A stretch of 64,000 bases of DNA from Methanolobus psychrophilus R15 (GTDB taxonomy: Archaea > Halobacteriota > Methanosarcinia > Methanosarcinales > Methanosarcinaceae), in assembly GCA_000306725.1 (NCBI GenBank), contig CP003083.1:868001-932000 (forward strand). The letters run 5' to 3'. The position numbers were made by a program, and so were the translations under genes. The notes below the pieces were generated by a model. The model was not told the origin of the DNA. It did not search any database and worked only from the letters and a program-made list of their open reading frames with translations. This document shows, piece by piece, positions 25,271 to 34,048 of the stretch (positions are counted from its first letter, which is position 1; each line of letters opens with the position of its first letter).

Positions 25271-27268
25271 ATGGAAAACACGAAAATCAGAGTTGCTCTT
25301 GCAGGGAATCCAAATGTGGGGAAGACCACATTGTTCAACGCAATAACCGGTTCCCGGCAGCATGTGGGCAACTGGCCCGGCGTTACGGTTGAGAAGAAAA
25401 CAGGAGTGAGGACATACAGGGGATACGACATAGAGATCACAGACCTCCCTGGCACCTACAGCCTCACAGCATACTCACTGGATGAGATAGTTGCAAGAGA
25501 CTATATCATAGAAGAAAAACCAGATATTGTTATCCAGATAGTTGACGCTTCAAATCTTGAGAGGAACCTCTACCTTACAACACAGTTAATGGAGCTTCAT
25601 ACAGAGATGATCATAGCTCTTAACATGTGTGACCTTGCTCTGGAAAGAGGCGATAAACTCTACATCGACAAGATGCAGGAAATCCTTGCAGCACCAGTAG
25701 TGCAGACTGTGGCAAGCCGTGATATCGGCATCGATGAGCTTCTCGACAGAGTGATCGAGCAGAAACAGGATGACAAGTACCACGGACGTGAGATCGGTTA
25801 CGGCGACGTTATTGAGAGCAAGGTCCTTGAAATAGAGAAGATCCTGCTGACAGACCCGAGTCTCCAAAAGAAGTATCCCCTGCGCTGGATGAGCATCAGG
25901 TTGCTTGAAGGGGACGGCAACGTTAAGGCGAAGGTGGAAAAAAGCCCGGTTTCCACGGCCATCAATCAACTGCTTGCTTCCATTGACCAGGAAGAGTACG
26001 AGGCAGAGATAGCAGACAAAAGATATGTTGCCATCAATGCTATTTTTCCACAGATATGCACAAGATGCAATGTCAGGCTGACAAAATCGGACATGATAGA
26101 CAGGGTCCTGACAAATAAATACCTAGGAATACCAATATTTCTGGCCCTGATGTGGGGAGCTTTTGAACTGACTTTTGCATTCGCCACACCTTTCACCGAC
26201 ATGATAGAAAGAGCATTTGTATGGCTGGCGGTCAATGTGAGCTCCGGCCTGGAGCCGCAATGGCTGGCCTCGCTGATAGGAGACGGTATCATCGGGGGCG
26301 TCGGAGCTGTGCTTACATTCGTTCCGAACATTTTCATTTTGTTCTTCCTTCTGTCCCTGCTCGAAGGTAGCGGATATCTTGCCAGGGCAGCATTCATAAT
26401 GGACAGGCTCATGTACAAGATAGGCATGCATGGAAAATCCTTCATCCCATTGCTCATGGGATTCGGGTGCAATGTCCCTGCAATCATGGCCGCGCGCAGC
26501 ATAGAGGATGAGAAGGACAGACTTATTACTATACTGGTAGTGCCATTCGTATCCTGTGGAGCGAGGCTTCCGATATATATACTTCTGGCGGGGGCCTTCT
26601 TCGGGAGACAGGCGGGGACCGTTGTGTTCTTCATGTATGTTCTTGGCATAGTAGTGGCAGTCATATCTGCCAAACTCCTCAGGTCAACGATCGTGAAAGG
26701 TAAGCCTGCGCCATTCATCATGGAAATGCCGCCTTACCGCGTGCCCACGCTCAGGACAAGCATTGTGCACATGTGGGATAATGGGGCGATGTACATCAAA
26801 AAAGCAGGAACCATCATACTGCTTGGAGTGGTAATAATATGGTCTCTGGCTTCATTCCCATGGGGAATTGAATATGGGAGCGAGGGAAGTTATGTAGGCA
26901 TGATAGGTCACTTTTTCACACCCCTCCTTGAACCCCTCGGTTTTGACTGGAAGATGACCGTAGCCCTTGTGTTTGGTTTAGTGGCAAAGGAAATAGTTGT
27001 GGCATCAATGGGGGTACTATACGGAGTAGGAGACAACCCCGAGGCTCTGACTACAAACCTGATCGCTGACCCGTCGATAACTGCCCTTAGCGCACTCAGC
27101 CTCATGGTTTTTAGTCTGCTGTATATGCCCTGTGTGGCAACCCTGGGAGTTATCAAAAAGGAAACTGGCTCCTGGAAATGGACTGCCTTCGCCTTTTTTT
27201 ACGGGATTGCAGTCGCCTGGATAATGGCTTTCCTTGTATATCAAGGAGGAAAACTGCTTGGATACTGA
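25271..27268 (+). CDS. feoB: ferrous iron transport protein B
   Basis: About 665-residue Fe(II) transporter. The N-terminal G domain has GNPNVGKTTLFNAITG (G1), the DLPGTYSL switch (G3) and NMCD (G4). The C-terminal half has Nramp-like membrane helices with the two Gate motifs (GFGCNVPAIMAARSIED; FVSCGARLPIYILLA). The ATG at 25271 has GAGGA 5 bases upstream; the ATG at 25256 is an alternative. It is followed by a small membrane protein and a FeoC-like regulator in the same operon. Confidence 0.96.
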   Translation: MENTKIRVALAGNPNVGKTTLFNAITGSRQHVGNWPGVTVEKKTGVRTYRGYDIEITDLPGTYSLTAYSLDEIVARDYIIEEKPDIVIQIVDASNLERNLYLTTQLMELHTEMIIALNMCDLALERGDKLYIDKMQEILAAPVVQTVASRDIGIDELLDRVIEQKQDDKYHGREIGYGDVIESKVLEIEKILLTDPSLQKKYPLRWMSIRLLEGDGNVKAKVEKSPVSTAINQLLASIDQEEYEAEIADKRYVAINAIFPQICTRCNVRLTKSDMIDRVLTNKYLGIPIFLALMWGAFELTFAFATPFTDMIERAFVWLAVNVSSGLEPQWLASLIGDGIIGGVGAVLTFVPNIFILFFLLSLLEGSGYLARAAFIMDRLMYKIGMHGKSFIPLLMGFGCNVPAIMAARSIEDEKDRLITILVVPFVSCGARLPIYILLAGAFFGRQAGTVVFFMYVLGIVVAVISAKLLRSTIVKGKPAPFIMEMPPYRVPTLRTSIVHMWDNGAMYIKKAGTIILLGVVIIWSLASFPWGIEYGSEGSYVGMIGHFFTPLLEPLGFDWKMTVALVFGLVAKEIVVASMGVLYGVGDNPEALTTNLIADPSITALSALSLMVFSLLYMPCVATLGVIKKETGSWKWTAFAFFYGIAVAWIMAFLVYQGGKLLGY

Positions 27269-27282
27269 ACAGAGGTTATGAG

Positions 27283-27750
27283 ATGAGCACTACAGACAAA
27301 ATGCTGTTCGCCCTTATTATGGGATGTAGCTACATCCTTATCGGAATGGTCCAGTTGATAACAGGTATCTTAAAGGCTTTGTCTGAAGCCAACATGTCAG
27401 GTTACACAGGATATGCTGTCACAGATATGCTGTTCATCCCGCCGGACATTATTGCAGGGATGATCCTCATACTTATAGGATGCGTATTCATGTATGGGGC
27501 ATCAGAGATACATTCCGGCGTACACGAAGGGATAGCATATGTGTATGTAGGGATTCTGCTTTCCCTCATATTTGCAGGAATATATGTGCTTGCAGCAACA
27601 GGAGACCTGCTTGAAGCCCGCCTGTTAAAGAACGAGGACTATGCCGGCTGGTCGGTCCTTGATGCCCTGAGGCCTGAAATATACCTGGGAGCGCTGTCAT
27701 TGCTCACATACCTTAAGTGGAAGGACAGCTTTGAGGTTGCAGAAAATTGA
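27283..27750 (+). CDS. small membrane protein of the feo operon
   Basis: 155 residues with about four predicted membrane helices (ALIMGCSYILIGMVQLITGI; PDIIAGMILILIGCVFMYG; VYVGILLSLIFAGIYVLAA) and a short C-terminal segment. I do not recognise the family. The ATG at 27283 follows AGAGGT and starts 14 bases after feoB, while the stop abuts the next gene, so it is part of the feo operon. An accessory role in iron uptake is inferred from position only. Confidence 0.75.
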   Translation: MSTTDKMLFALIMGCSYILIGMVQLITGILKALSEANMSGYTGYAVTDMLFIPPDIIAGMILILIGCVFMYGASEIHSGVHEGIAYVYVGILLSLIFAGIYVLAATGDLLEARLLKNEDYAGWSVLDALRPEIYLGALSLLTYLKWKDSFEVAEN

Positions 27751-28038
27751 GTGGATAGGATGCTTAAAGACGTATTGAGAAGCCTGTACCTTGAGAACCT
27801 TTCCTACGGAGAGGTTGCACAGCGGCTTAACATCAGCTCCGATACCCTGAAGGGGATGCTTCAGAATCTGGAACATATGGGCTATATCAGGGAGGTTTGT
27901 GATGAAGACGAGCCAGCTGCCGGTAAAGGGTGTTGCACCTGCCCTTCAGCACCAGCGTGCAACAAAGGAAGTTCTTTTCAGGCAGGTAAAAAGTATGTCC
28001 TGACGGAAAAAGGAAAAAGGATGTGCAGCAAGAAATGA
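27751..28038 (+). CDS. FeoC-like winged-helix protein with Cys cluster
   Basis: About 95 residues: an N-terminal winged helix (SYGEVAQRLNISSDTLKGML; LEHMGYIREV) followed by a cluster of Cys in GCCTCPSAPACNKG and one near the end. FeoC proteins carry a wHTH and Cys residues that bind an Fe-S cluster, so an iron or redox sensor for the Feo transporter is likely. The GTG at 27751 directly follows the upstream stop; the ATG at 27760 is an equally good start. Confidence 0.75.
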   Translation: MDRMLKDVLRSLYLENLSYGEVAQRLNISSDTLKGMLQNLEHMGYIREVCDEDEPAAGKGCCTCPSAPACNKGSSFQAGKKYVLTEKGKRMCSKK

Positions 28039-28162
28039 CTATTTATTTCTTTTGATACTGCCCATAAGATACAAATCCAATTGACTTGGGGTACTTGCTT
28101 TCAGTCGGTTGCTGTACTGCCATTTTTTAGAATTAATATAAGTACTTCAATCAATTTAAATA

Positions 28163-28224
28163 GTACTGCTTTCAAACATCAGTACCGTAGCATATATTTT
28201 TAAGTTAGGACTCAATACTAACTT
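28163..28224 (+). promoter_or_regulatory. ramA promoter with two inverted repeats
   Basis: GTACTG (28163-28168) and CAGTAC (28180-28185) form a perfect inverted repeat just upstream of the TATA-like CATATATTTTTA (28191-28202). AAGTTAG (28202-28208) and CTAACTT (28218-28224) form another just downstream, overlapping the expected transcript start. ramA begins at 28256. The repeats may be operator sites. Confidence 0.5.
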
Positions 28225-28255
28225 AATAACTTTACAAAAACTTCAAGGGATAGAT

Positions 28256-29878
28256 ATGAGAACAGGAGTTGCAATCGACTTAGGAACCAGTGGTATTCGA
28301 GCACAGAAGATAGACCTGGATAGCGGAGAGATTAAGAAGACAGTTATCACGCTTCGTAACCCGCTTCCGGGAGCTAATGTGATGGACCACCTTGACTTTG
28401 CTATTACCTACGGGCTGGAACTTGCTCACGGACTTCATGTGAATGCCGTAAGAAAGGTCATTGAGGCCCTGGGTATAGTGCCTGAAGAACTGCAGAGGAT
28501 GGCTATTTGCGGAAACCCGATACAGCTTTCCATATTCCAGGGAATCCCGATAGATGACCTTGCGTATGCAGGAGAGCGGAAAAAGGAGAAGCTCAACATT
28601 AAGGAATCTGACAGGAGTGCACGTATTGTCAACTGCTCCGAGGTCACAGGCCTTGAAGTTTATCCAAATGCAAAACTTGTAGTCCCGCCTGCTATCAGAC
28701 ATGAAGTTGGCGCAGACGCACTTGCGCTAATTATCAAATCCGGCTTCCTCGACACTCAGGAAACTGCCATTGCCACGGACTACGGTACCAACGCAGAAAT
28801 GGCACTTATACACAAAGGTACCATCTATACAGGTTCCGCTGCAGCCGGCCCCGCGCTTGAAGGCCAGCAGATAAAGTACGGGAAACTGGCATCACCATTT
28901 GTCATCGCGGATGTAGAGTTCGAGAATGGCAATCTGCGCAACTACGTGCTTGATGCTGAAATGAATACAATAAAAGCAAAGCTCGTGGACCCAAGGAACG
29001 GAGAGGTATTAGAGGACAGCGACCTTAATGCAAAAGGCATAACAGGTACAGGAGTTATTGCCATCATTGATGCCGGGATGAAGAACGGTATCATACAGCT
29101 TCCAAAGATCAACACTCCTGACCATATACTCTACCTGCAGGACAAGGTCAAATTCTTTGAGAACGATGTCCAGGAAGCCGGGCTTGCGATCGGTGCCATA
29201 CGTGCCGGCCACCTTGCATTGTGTAATGCAGCCGGTATAGAGGTCAGCGAGGTAAAGAAAGCATACATGTCAGGAGCTGCAGGCACTTATATGGATGCAG
29301 TGAAAGCACACCAGATAGGCATGGTGCCCTACAATGTAGATGAAGTGATCCAGATAGGAAACACATCACTCATTGTGGCAAAGGAGATCCTGCTCTCGGA
29401 AGAGAGGCTATGGGAACTTCAGGAGATCGCAAAGAAAATCCTCAGCAACCACATAATGTTTGCGACCGACCAGGGATTCAAGGATGCGTATATCCAGGAG
29501 ATCTCCTACTGGACAGAGGGTATGCCTTTCAAGATGCTGAAGAAGTTCCTCAAGAAAAAGGGGCTCCCCCAGATCGACTTGCCGGAACATACCACAAGGG
29601 TCGATAAACGCGTGATAAGGGATATCCCCGTGCTTGGTGAGGAAGGACTAGAGGTGCTTGAAAAGGTAGGCACGTTCCTTACTATGAAAGTTGACTGCCC
29701 CGAGTGCAAGAAGTGCGCCAAGGTCTGTCCCACCGATGCGCTCAGTATCGATGACGATGGCCTTGTCATGATAAGTTCGGATCTTTGCGACGGCGCTAAC
29801 TGCAAGAGATGCATCAACGCATGCCCGAAGGATAAATTCAAGTGGGAGAATCTTGAAGTGCTGGAAATCCCGGCATGA
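28256..29878 (+). CDS. ramA: corrinoid protein reductive activase, RamA type
   Basis: 540-residue RamA-family protein, which uses ATP to reduce the inactive Co(II) form of methyltransferase corrinoid proteins to Co(I). An ASKHA ATPase part starts with VAIDLGTSGIRAQKIDLD and includes ATDYGTNAEMALIHKG and YMSGAAGTYMDA. The C-terminus has two [4Fe-4S] motifs: CPECKKCAKVCP, and CDGANCKRCINACP. RamA was defined with methylamine corrinoid proteins; here it lies by mtaCB, so MtaC may be a client. The start has an AAGGGATAG stretch upstream. The CobW-type gene follows after 28 bases. Confidence 0.92.
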   Translation: MRTGVAIDLGTSGIRAQKIDLDSGEIKKTVITLRNPLPGANVMDHLDFAITYGLELAHGLHVNAVRKVIEALGIVPEELQRMAICGNPIQLSIFQGIPIDDLAYAGERKKEKLNIKESDRSARIVNCSEVTGLEVYPNAKLVVPPAIRHEVGADALALIIKSGFLDTQETAIATDYGTNAEMALIHKGTIYTGSAAAGPALEGQQIKYGKLASPFVIADVEFENGNLRNYVLDAEMNTIKAKLVDPRNGEVLEDSDLNAKGITGTGVIAIIDAGMKNGIIQLPKINTPDHILYLQDKVKFFENDVQEAGLAIGAIRAGHLALCNAAGIEVSEVKKAYMSGAAGTYMDAVKAHQIGMVPYNVDEVIQIGNTSLIVAKEILLSEERLWELQEIAKKILSNHIMFATDQGFKDAYIQEISYWTEGMPFKMLKKFLKKKGLPQIDLPEHTTRVDKRVIRDIPVLGEEGLEVLEKVGTFLTMKVDCPECKKCAKVCPTDALSIDDDGLVMISSDLCDGANCKRCINACPKDKFKWENLEVLEIPA

Positions 29879-29906
29879 TCCTTTTTTAGAACGGGAGCAT
29901 AAGCTT

Positions 29907-30998
29907 ATGAAAGTACTTGTTATTGGTGGATTTTTAGGTAGCGGTAAGACCACCACCATCTTAAGGCTTGGACGGGATTTCAGCAACGCAGGGAATAAAG
30001 TCGCTATTATTGTCAATGAAATAGGCGAAGTGGGCATTGACGGGGATGTGATCTCCAAATATGGTCTCCAGACAACCGAACTGACAAGCGGGTGTATCTG
30101 CTGTTCGTTGAAAGTAAACATGAAGACAACTATCAGTATTCTGATGAGGGACTATAAGCCGGACATATTGCTCATCGAGCCTACAGGCATTGCGTTTCCC
30201 CAGATCATTAAGAATGAGATAAAACTCATGGATCTGAAGGACACCACGATCCAGCCACTGGTGACGCTTATAGACGGAAGCAGGTTCAAGCAGCTGATGA
30301 AAGAGGTCAAACATTTTGCAATGAGGCAGATAATTGATGCGGAGGTACTGGGAATCAACAAACTAGACCTTGTAGATAAGATCCAGATACCTATAATTGA
30401 GACTTCCATCCAGCAATTGAACCCGAAGGCCAAAGTAATACTGCTCTCTGCAACATACGAGAATGAACACTGGTACGATTTCGTGAGAATGTTATTTGGA
30501 GAAGGCGCAGAGGAAATAATAAAGGGAGACAGAGCTGACGAGCTCAAGACCAATATCCCCGGTATCCAGATGGTCGATAAGACAACCGGCAAACCTGTCG
30601 CAGATATAATGGACTCCATCGGTGCCTCAGGGATCACCAGTTATGCCACGGAGTACACTATAGGTAACATCCACACCGACCAGGCAGAGTCCGTTGTCAG
30701 GGACCTCATAGAGAATATCAAGGAAGAGGTCATAAAGTCCAGCCCTGAATTCGTAGGGCATATCAAACTGTTCATGGAGTCTGAAACGGATACAGTGAGG
30801 GCAAACCTGACAGCATTTGATAAAGAGGTCATGTATGAGCTCATCCAGTCACGGAATGTGGAACCCCGCAGATTGAAGATACTTTCAGCCGTATCTAACA
30901 TCAAACGTGAGAGGTTGATCAGTATTGTGAATGGTGCCGTTGTGGAAAAACTGAAGAATCAAGGGATCAGTTTCACACAGAAAGTTAATGCACATTGA
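29907..30998 (+). CDS. CobW/COG0523 family GTPase
   Basis: 363-residue G3E-family GTPase. Motifs are GGFLGSGKTTTILRL (Walker A), NEIGEVGIDG, the metal-binding GCICC in ELTSGCICCSLKVN (CxCC), IEPTGIAFPQI and the guanine-specificity INKLDLVD. These proteins act as metal chaperones or in cobalamin metabolism. The ATG at 29907 follows GGGAG. It lies between ramA and mtaCB; MtaB and MtaA need zinc and MtaC needs cobalt, so delivery of a metal to this system is a reasonable guess. A hairpin with T-run follows the gene. Confidence 0.88.
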   Translation: MKVLVIGGFLGSGKTTTILRLGRDFSNAGNKVAIIVNEIGEVGIDGDVISKYGLQTTELTSGCICCSLKVNMKTTISILMRDYKPDILLIEPTGIAFPQIIKNEIKLMDLKDTTIQPLVTLIDGSRFKQLMKEVKHFAMRQIIDAEVLGINKLDLVDKIQIPIIETSIQQLNPKAKVILLSATYENEHWYDFVRMLFGEGAEEIIKGDRADELKTNIPGIQMVDKTTGKPVADIMDSIGASGITSYATEYTIGNIHTDQAESVVRDLIENIKEEVIKSSPEFVGHIKLFMESETDTVRANLTAFDKEVMYELIQSRNVEPRRLKILSAVSNIKRERLISIVNGAVVEKLKNQGISFTQKVNAH

Positions 30999-31038
30999 AC
31001 GGTGCTTCACAAGTTAAGCGCCAATCCACCATAAGCTT

Positions 31039-31092
31039 GGGCTCTTGGTCCGACTGGTTCGGACAAAGTCCCACCTGTTGGAACTTTTTTTC
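31039..31092 (+). terminator. terminator after the ramA-cobW transcript
   Basis: GTCCGA (31048-31053) pairs with TCGGAC (31059-31064), with outer GGG (31039-31041) / CCC (31070-31072) pairing. A run of seven Ts ends at 31092. Confidence 0.65.
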
Positions 31093-31668
31093 ATGTTGGT
31101 TTTTCATGTTGATAAATGTTGAGAAGCTCTGCATAACCACTTTATCTGGAAAAGATGCAGGTAAAATTCAAGAGTATTTAAACATTACGAACATATGTAT
31201 TATAATCGATTTTTAAACTTCAGTCTAAATAAATGCAAATGCTGATTATAATGTCGACAAAATAACACCTTTACTTAAATCAAGCGGTAAACAAAAGGCA
31301 GGTACAATTTTACATTAGAAATAAAAGAACAGTGTTGACAGCGGGAACACAATTTGCATGACAAAATATGGGAAGAGATGGAAAAGAGATCCAATATATA
31401 AATTAATATATAATATAAGTCAGACAGATTAACTAAATATTATTTGTTATAAAACAACCTTAATTGTTTTAAACAAAAGATATATTTAAACATGCCCCTC
31501 AAAAAACCCCACTTAATGAATATAATGACAAGGATAAAGCATTACTTTCAAAATATAATGACTTCTAGCGCCGTTTTTTGAGAAAAAAAAAGTTATCAGA
31601 AGAAACTCTATGAAAATATAGACAATATATATATTAAAAGTATTAGATAAATACTCAAAACCGCTAGG
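31093..31668 (+). other. AT-rich upstream region of mtaC with repeats
   Basis: About 575 bases without a gene. A 10-bp inverted repeat, CTCAAAAAAC (31498-31507) and GTTTTTTGAG (31573-31582), frames two copies of an 11-bp direct repeat, AATATAATGAC (31519-31529 and 31552-31562), 33 bases apart. This is a likely binding region for a regulator of the methanol operon, or an RNA element. The rest is AT-rich with several TATA-like strings and no ORF. Confidence 0.5.
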
Positions 31669-31882
31669 TTTATATACAAACTTAGATTAGGTAACTGTGT
31701 GGAAAGATGAAGTTGGCCACAGGCTAATAATAACTGTAGAAGAATTGTGGAGATTCTTCTGCAGTAAAGAGCGCCTGAGACCGGCTGAAATCCATCTGCT
31801 GCTCTGATTGTGAATATTTTGAGCGATAGAGTGGCACAAAATTGATTGAAAGATCAATCTAGATACTAAGGAGGTAGAATAG
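31669..31882 (+). promoter_or_regulatory. mtaC promoter and long structured leader
   Basis: TTTATATAC (31669-31677) is the likely TATA box, giving a transcript start near 31700 and a leader of about 180 bases. The leader holds two hairpins: TGTGG (31698-31702) / CCACA (31717-31721), and GTAGAAGAAT (31736-31745) / ATTCTTCTGC (31753-31762), the latter with one G-T pair. AGGAGGTAG (31870-31878) precedes the ATG. Confidence 0.6.
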
Positions 31883-32644
31883 ATGGATATAGACCCAACC
31901 AAAATTTTAGTCAGGTACAATGTGCAGAAAGAGAAAGCACAGTCACCTGAACAGATGGCAACCGAAATGTTCCCGAAAACTGAGCCAGCAAGATCAGTCG
32001 CTAAGGCTATATTTGAGGGAGAAGAAGACGACGTTATCGAGGCCTTAGAGAAGGCAATCGAGAAGGGTGCAAGCCCAATAGCACTTATTGACGACGTACT
32101 CATGCCAGGAATGAAGATCGTTACCGACCTGTATGACCAGGGTGTCATTTTCCTGCCAAACGTTATGATGGCAGCTGACGCAATGCTCGAAGGTATCGAA
32201 TACTGTAAAGAGACAGCAGGATCATCACCAAAGCCAAAGGGCACAGTTGTATGCCATGTAGCAGAAGGCGATGTACACGACATAGGAAAGACAATAGTAG
32301 CAGCACTCCTCAGAGCTGCAGGATTTGCAGTTGTCGACCTTGGCCGTGATGTCCCAGTCGATGAAGTCATTGCAGCTGTAAAGAAGGAGAGCCCAATGAT
32401 GCTCACCGGAACAGCATTGATGACAACAACCATGTATGCATTCAAGGAAATAAACGACAGACTCCTCGAAGCAGGCATCAAGATACCATTCCAGTGCGGT
32501 GGCGGAGCAGTTAACCAGGACTTCGTCGCATCATACCAGCTCGGAATATATGGTGAAGAAGCTGCAGATGCACCAAAGATGGCAAACGCAATACTGGCAG
32601 GCAAGGGCCTTGCACAGTTGAAGGATCAGTTCCACAAGCACTAA
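31883..32644 (+). CDS. mtaC: methanol corrinoid protein MtaC
   Basis: 253-residue corrinoid protein that accepts the methyl group of methanol from MtaB and presents it to MtaA. An N-terminal helical bundle (residues ~30-115) precedes the Rossmann-like B12 domain. The base-off/His-on motif DVHDIGK contains Asp130, His132 (cobalt ligand) and Gly135; LTGTALMTTTM and QCGGGAVNQDF bind the cofactor tail. The N-terminal motif KILVRYNV and the tail LKDQFHKH match MtaC rather than the methylamine proteins MtmC/MtbC/MttC. AGGAGG precedes the ATG. mtaB follows after 15 bases. Confidence 0.95.
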   Translation: MDIDPTKILVRYNVQKEKAQSPEQMATEMFPKTEPARSVAKAIFEGEEDDVIEALEKAIEKGASPIALIDDVLMPGMKIVTDLYDQGVIFLPNVMMAADAMLEGIEYCKETAGSSPKPKGTVVCHVAEGDVHDIGKTIVAALLRAAGFAVVDLGRDVPVDEVIAAVKKESPMMLTGTALMTTTMYAFKEINDRLLEAGIKIPFQCGGGAVNQDFVASYQLGIYGEEAADAPKMANAILAGKGLAQLKDQFHKH

Positions 32645-32659
32645 GGATAGGTGAAGCAA

Positions 32660-34048
32660 ATGGTTAAAAGATACACTTCCATGGCATACAAGAATGCTGA
32701 CGATATGATTTTCGGAACTGCTGTCCACCCGGTAAAAGCTGAACTCGGATTAGAGGTCGGAGCCGGATATGTTACAGCAGAAGTTAACTATGCACCAAGG
32801 CCAGAGGCCGGTGTCTCCAAGGAGAAACTCGTTTCAGAATACCGCAAACTGACAACTGACATCCTCGCAAGAGCTGTACAGATCGGTTTCCCAGCAGTAT
32901 CACTCGAGACAGAACACGTAGAGCAGATGACCAACAACCCAACATGGGGAGGAGAAATAGCTCACGTGCAGAAGACAATCCTCGAAGAATACCACGAAGA
33001 ATACGGCATAAAGTGTGGTCTCAGGCACACCCCTGGTGACATACGTGAAGACCGTGACCTGCTTGCACTGATCGGTGGCAAGTATGACAAACTCATGGAG
33101 TCATTCGAAGCAGTAGCAGACGGCGGCGCAGACTTCCTGTCAATCGAGACAATGGGTGGAAAGGAAATCCTCGACTACTCAATCCTCAGGAACGATGTAC
33201 CTGGTATGATCTACGCAATCGGCTGCCTCGGCGGAATCGACATGGGTATGATCTGGACCGACATCAAGAAGATCGCAGACAAGAAGGGCAGGATTGCAGC
33301 CGGTGACACAGACTGTGCACAGGCAAACACTGCAATGTTCATTGCCGGTGGTCTCCTTGACAAGAACCTCGCACACACCCTCGCAATCCTTGCAAGAGTG
33401 CTGGCTGGTTCAAGGACACTTGTAGGATATGAAGCAGGCGCACAGGGCCCAGGAAAGGACTGTGGTTATGAGAACACCATAATCAAGTCCATCACCGGAT
33501 GCCCAATCGCTCAGGAAGGAAAGTCCGCAACCTGCGCACACGCAGATGTCATGGGTAACCTGACAATGCAGGTTTGTGACCTCTGGTCCAACGAGTCCGT
33601 CGAATACCACGGTGAATTCGGTGGTACAAGCGTACAGTGCTGGTCCCAGACCCTGAACATGGATGCAGCCCTTATGAACACTGCAATCCAGACCGGAAAT
33701 GCAAAAGTGCTCCGTGACATGATGTGCCTCTCTGACAAGTACAGAGACCCACAGGGCTATGTCCTTGCATACGACAACGCATTCAAGGTAGGCCAGGCAA
33801 TCGTCAAGGACGGAAACGACCTGTACCTCCGTTCAAAGAACGCTGTCGTTGAAGCTATCAAGATTCTGGAAGCATCCAAGAAGGAAGGCAAACTCGTGAT
33901 GTCCCGCTTTGAGCAGAATGCGCTTGCAGACGCAAAGGCATCTGTCGAAGCACTGACCAACGAGTCCGACTCCTTCATGAGCGACAGTCTCGCGAAGTAC
34001 AAGGCAGAAGAACCAAGATTCAGGCCAGAAGCCAACTACAAGTTCTAA
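32660..34048 (+). CDS. mtaB: methanol:corrinoid methyltransferase MtaB
   Basis: 462-residue zinc enzyme that breaks the C-O bond of methanol and methylates MtaC. The three zinc ligands of characterised MtaB are present, one position off the Methanosarcina barkeri numbering: Glu163 (LSIETMGGKE), Cys219 (AAGDTDCAQAN) and Cys268 (GPGKDCGYEN). The length is normal. The ATG at 32660 has GGTGA 5 bases upstream. It has no in-frame amber codon, as expected for a methanol rather than a methylamine methyltransferase. Codon use is strongly biased, fitting a highly expressed gene. Confidence 0.96.
   Translation: MVKRYTSMAYKNADDMIFGTAVHPVKAELGLEVGAGYVTAEVNYAPRPEAGVSKEKLVSEYRKLTTDILARAVQIGFPAVSLETEHVEQMTNNPTWGGEIAHVQKTILEEYHEEYGIKCGLRHTPGDIREDRDLLALIGGKYDKLMESFEAVADGGADFLSIETMGGKEILDYSILRNDVPGMIYAIGCLGGIDMGMIWTDIKKIADKKGRIAAGDTDCAQANTAMFIAGGLLDKNLAHTLAILARVLAGSRTLVGYEAGAQGPGKDCGYENTIIKSITGCPIAQEGKSATCAHADVMGNLTMQVCDLWSNESVEYHGEFGGTSVQCWSQTLNMDAALMNTAIQTGNAKVLRDMMCLSDKYRDPQGYVLAYDNAFKVGQAIVKDGNDLYLRSKNAVVEAIKILEASKKEGKLVMSRFEQNALADAKASVEALTNESDSFMSDSLAKYKAEEPRFRPEANYKF

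Noticed and set aside
30995-31216. Open frame of 73 codons after the CobW-type gene
   Set aside because: It overlaps the terminator hairpin and T-run, is rich in Trp and Cys without pattern, and has no ribosome site.
32660-34048. Pyrrolysine (in-frame amber) in the methyltransferase
   Set aside because: MtaB is the methanol enzyme, its frame is open without TAG, and the expected zinc ligands are all present.
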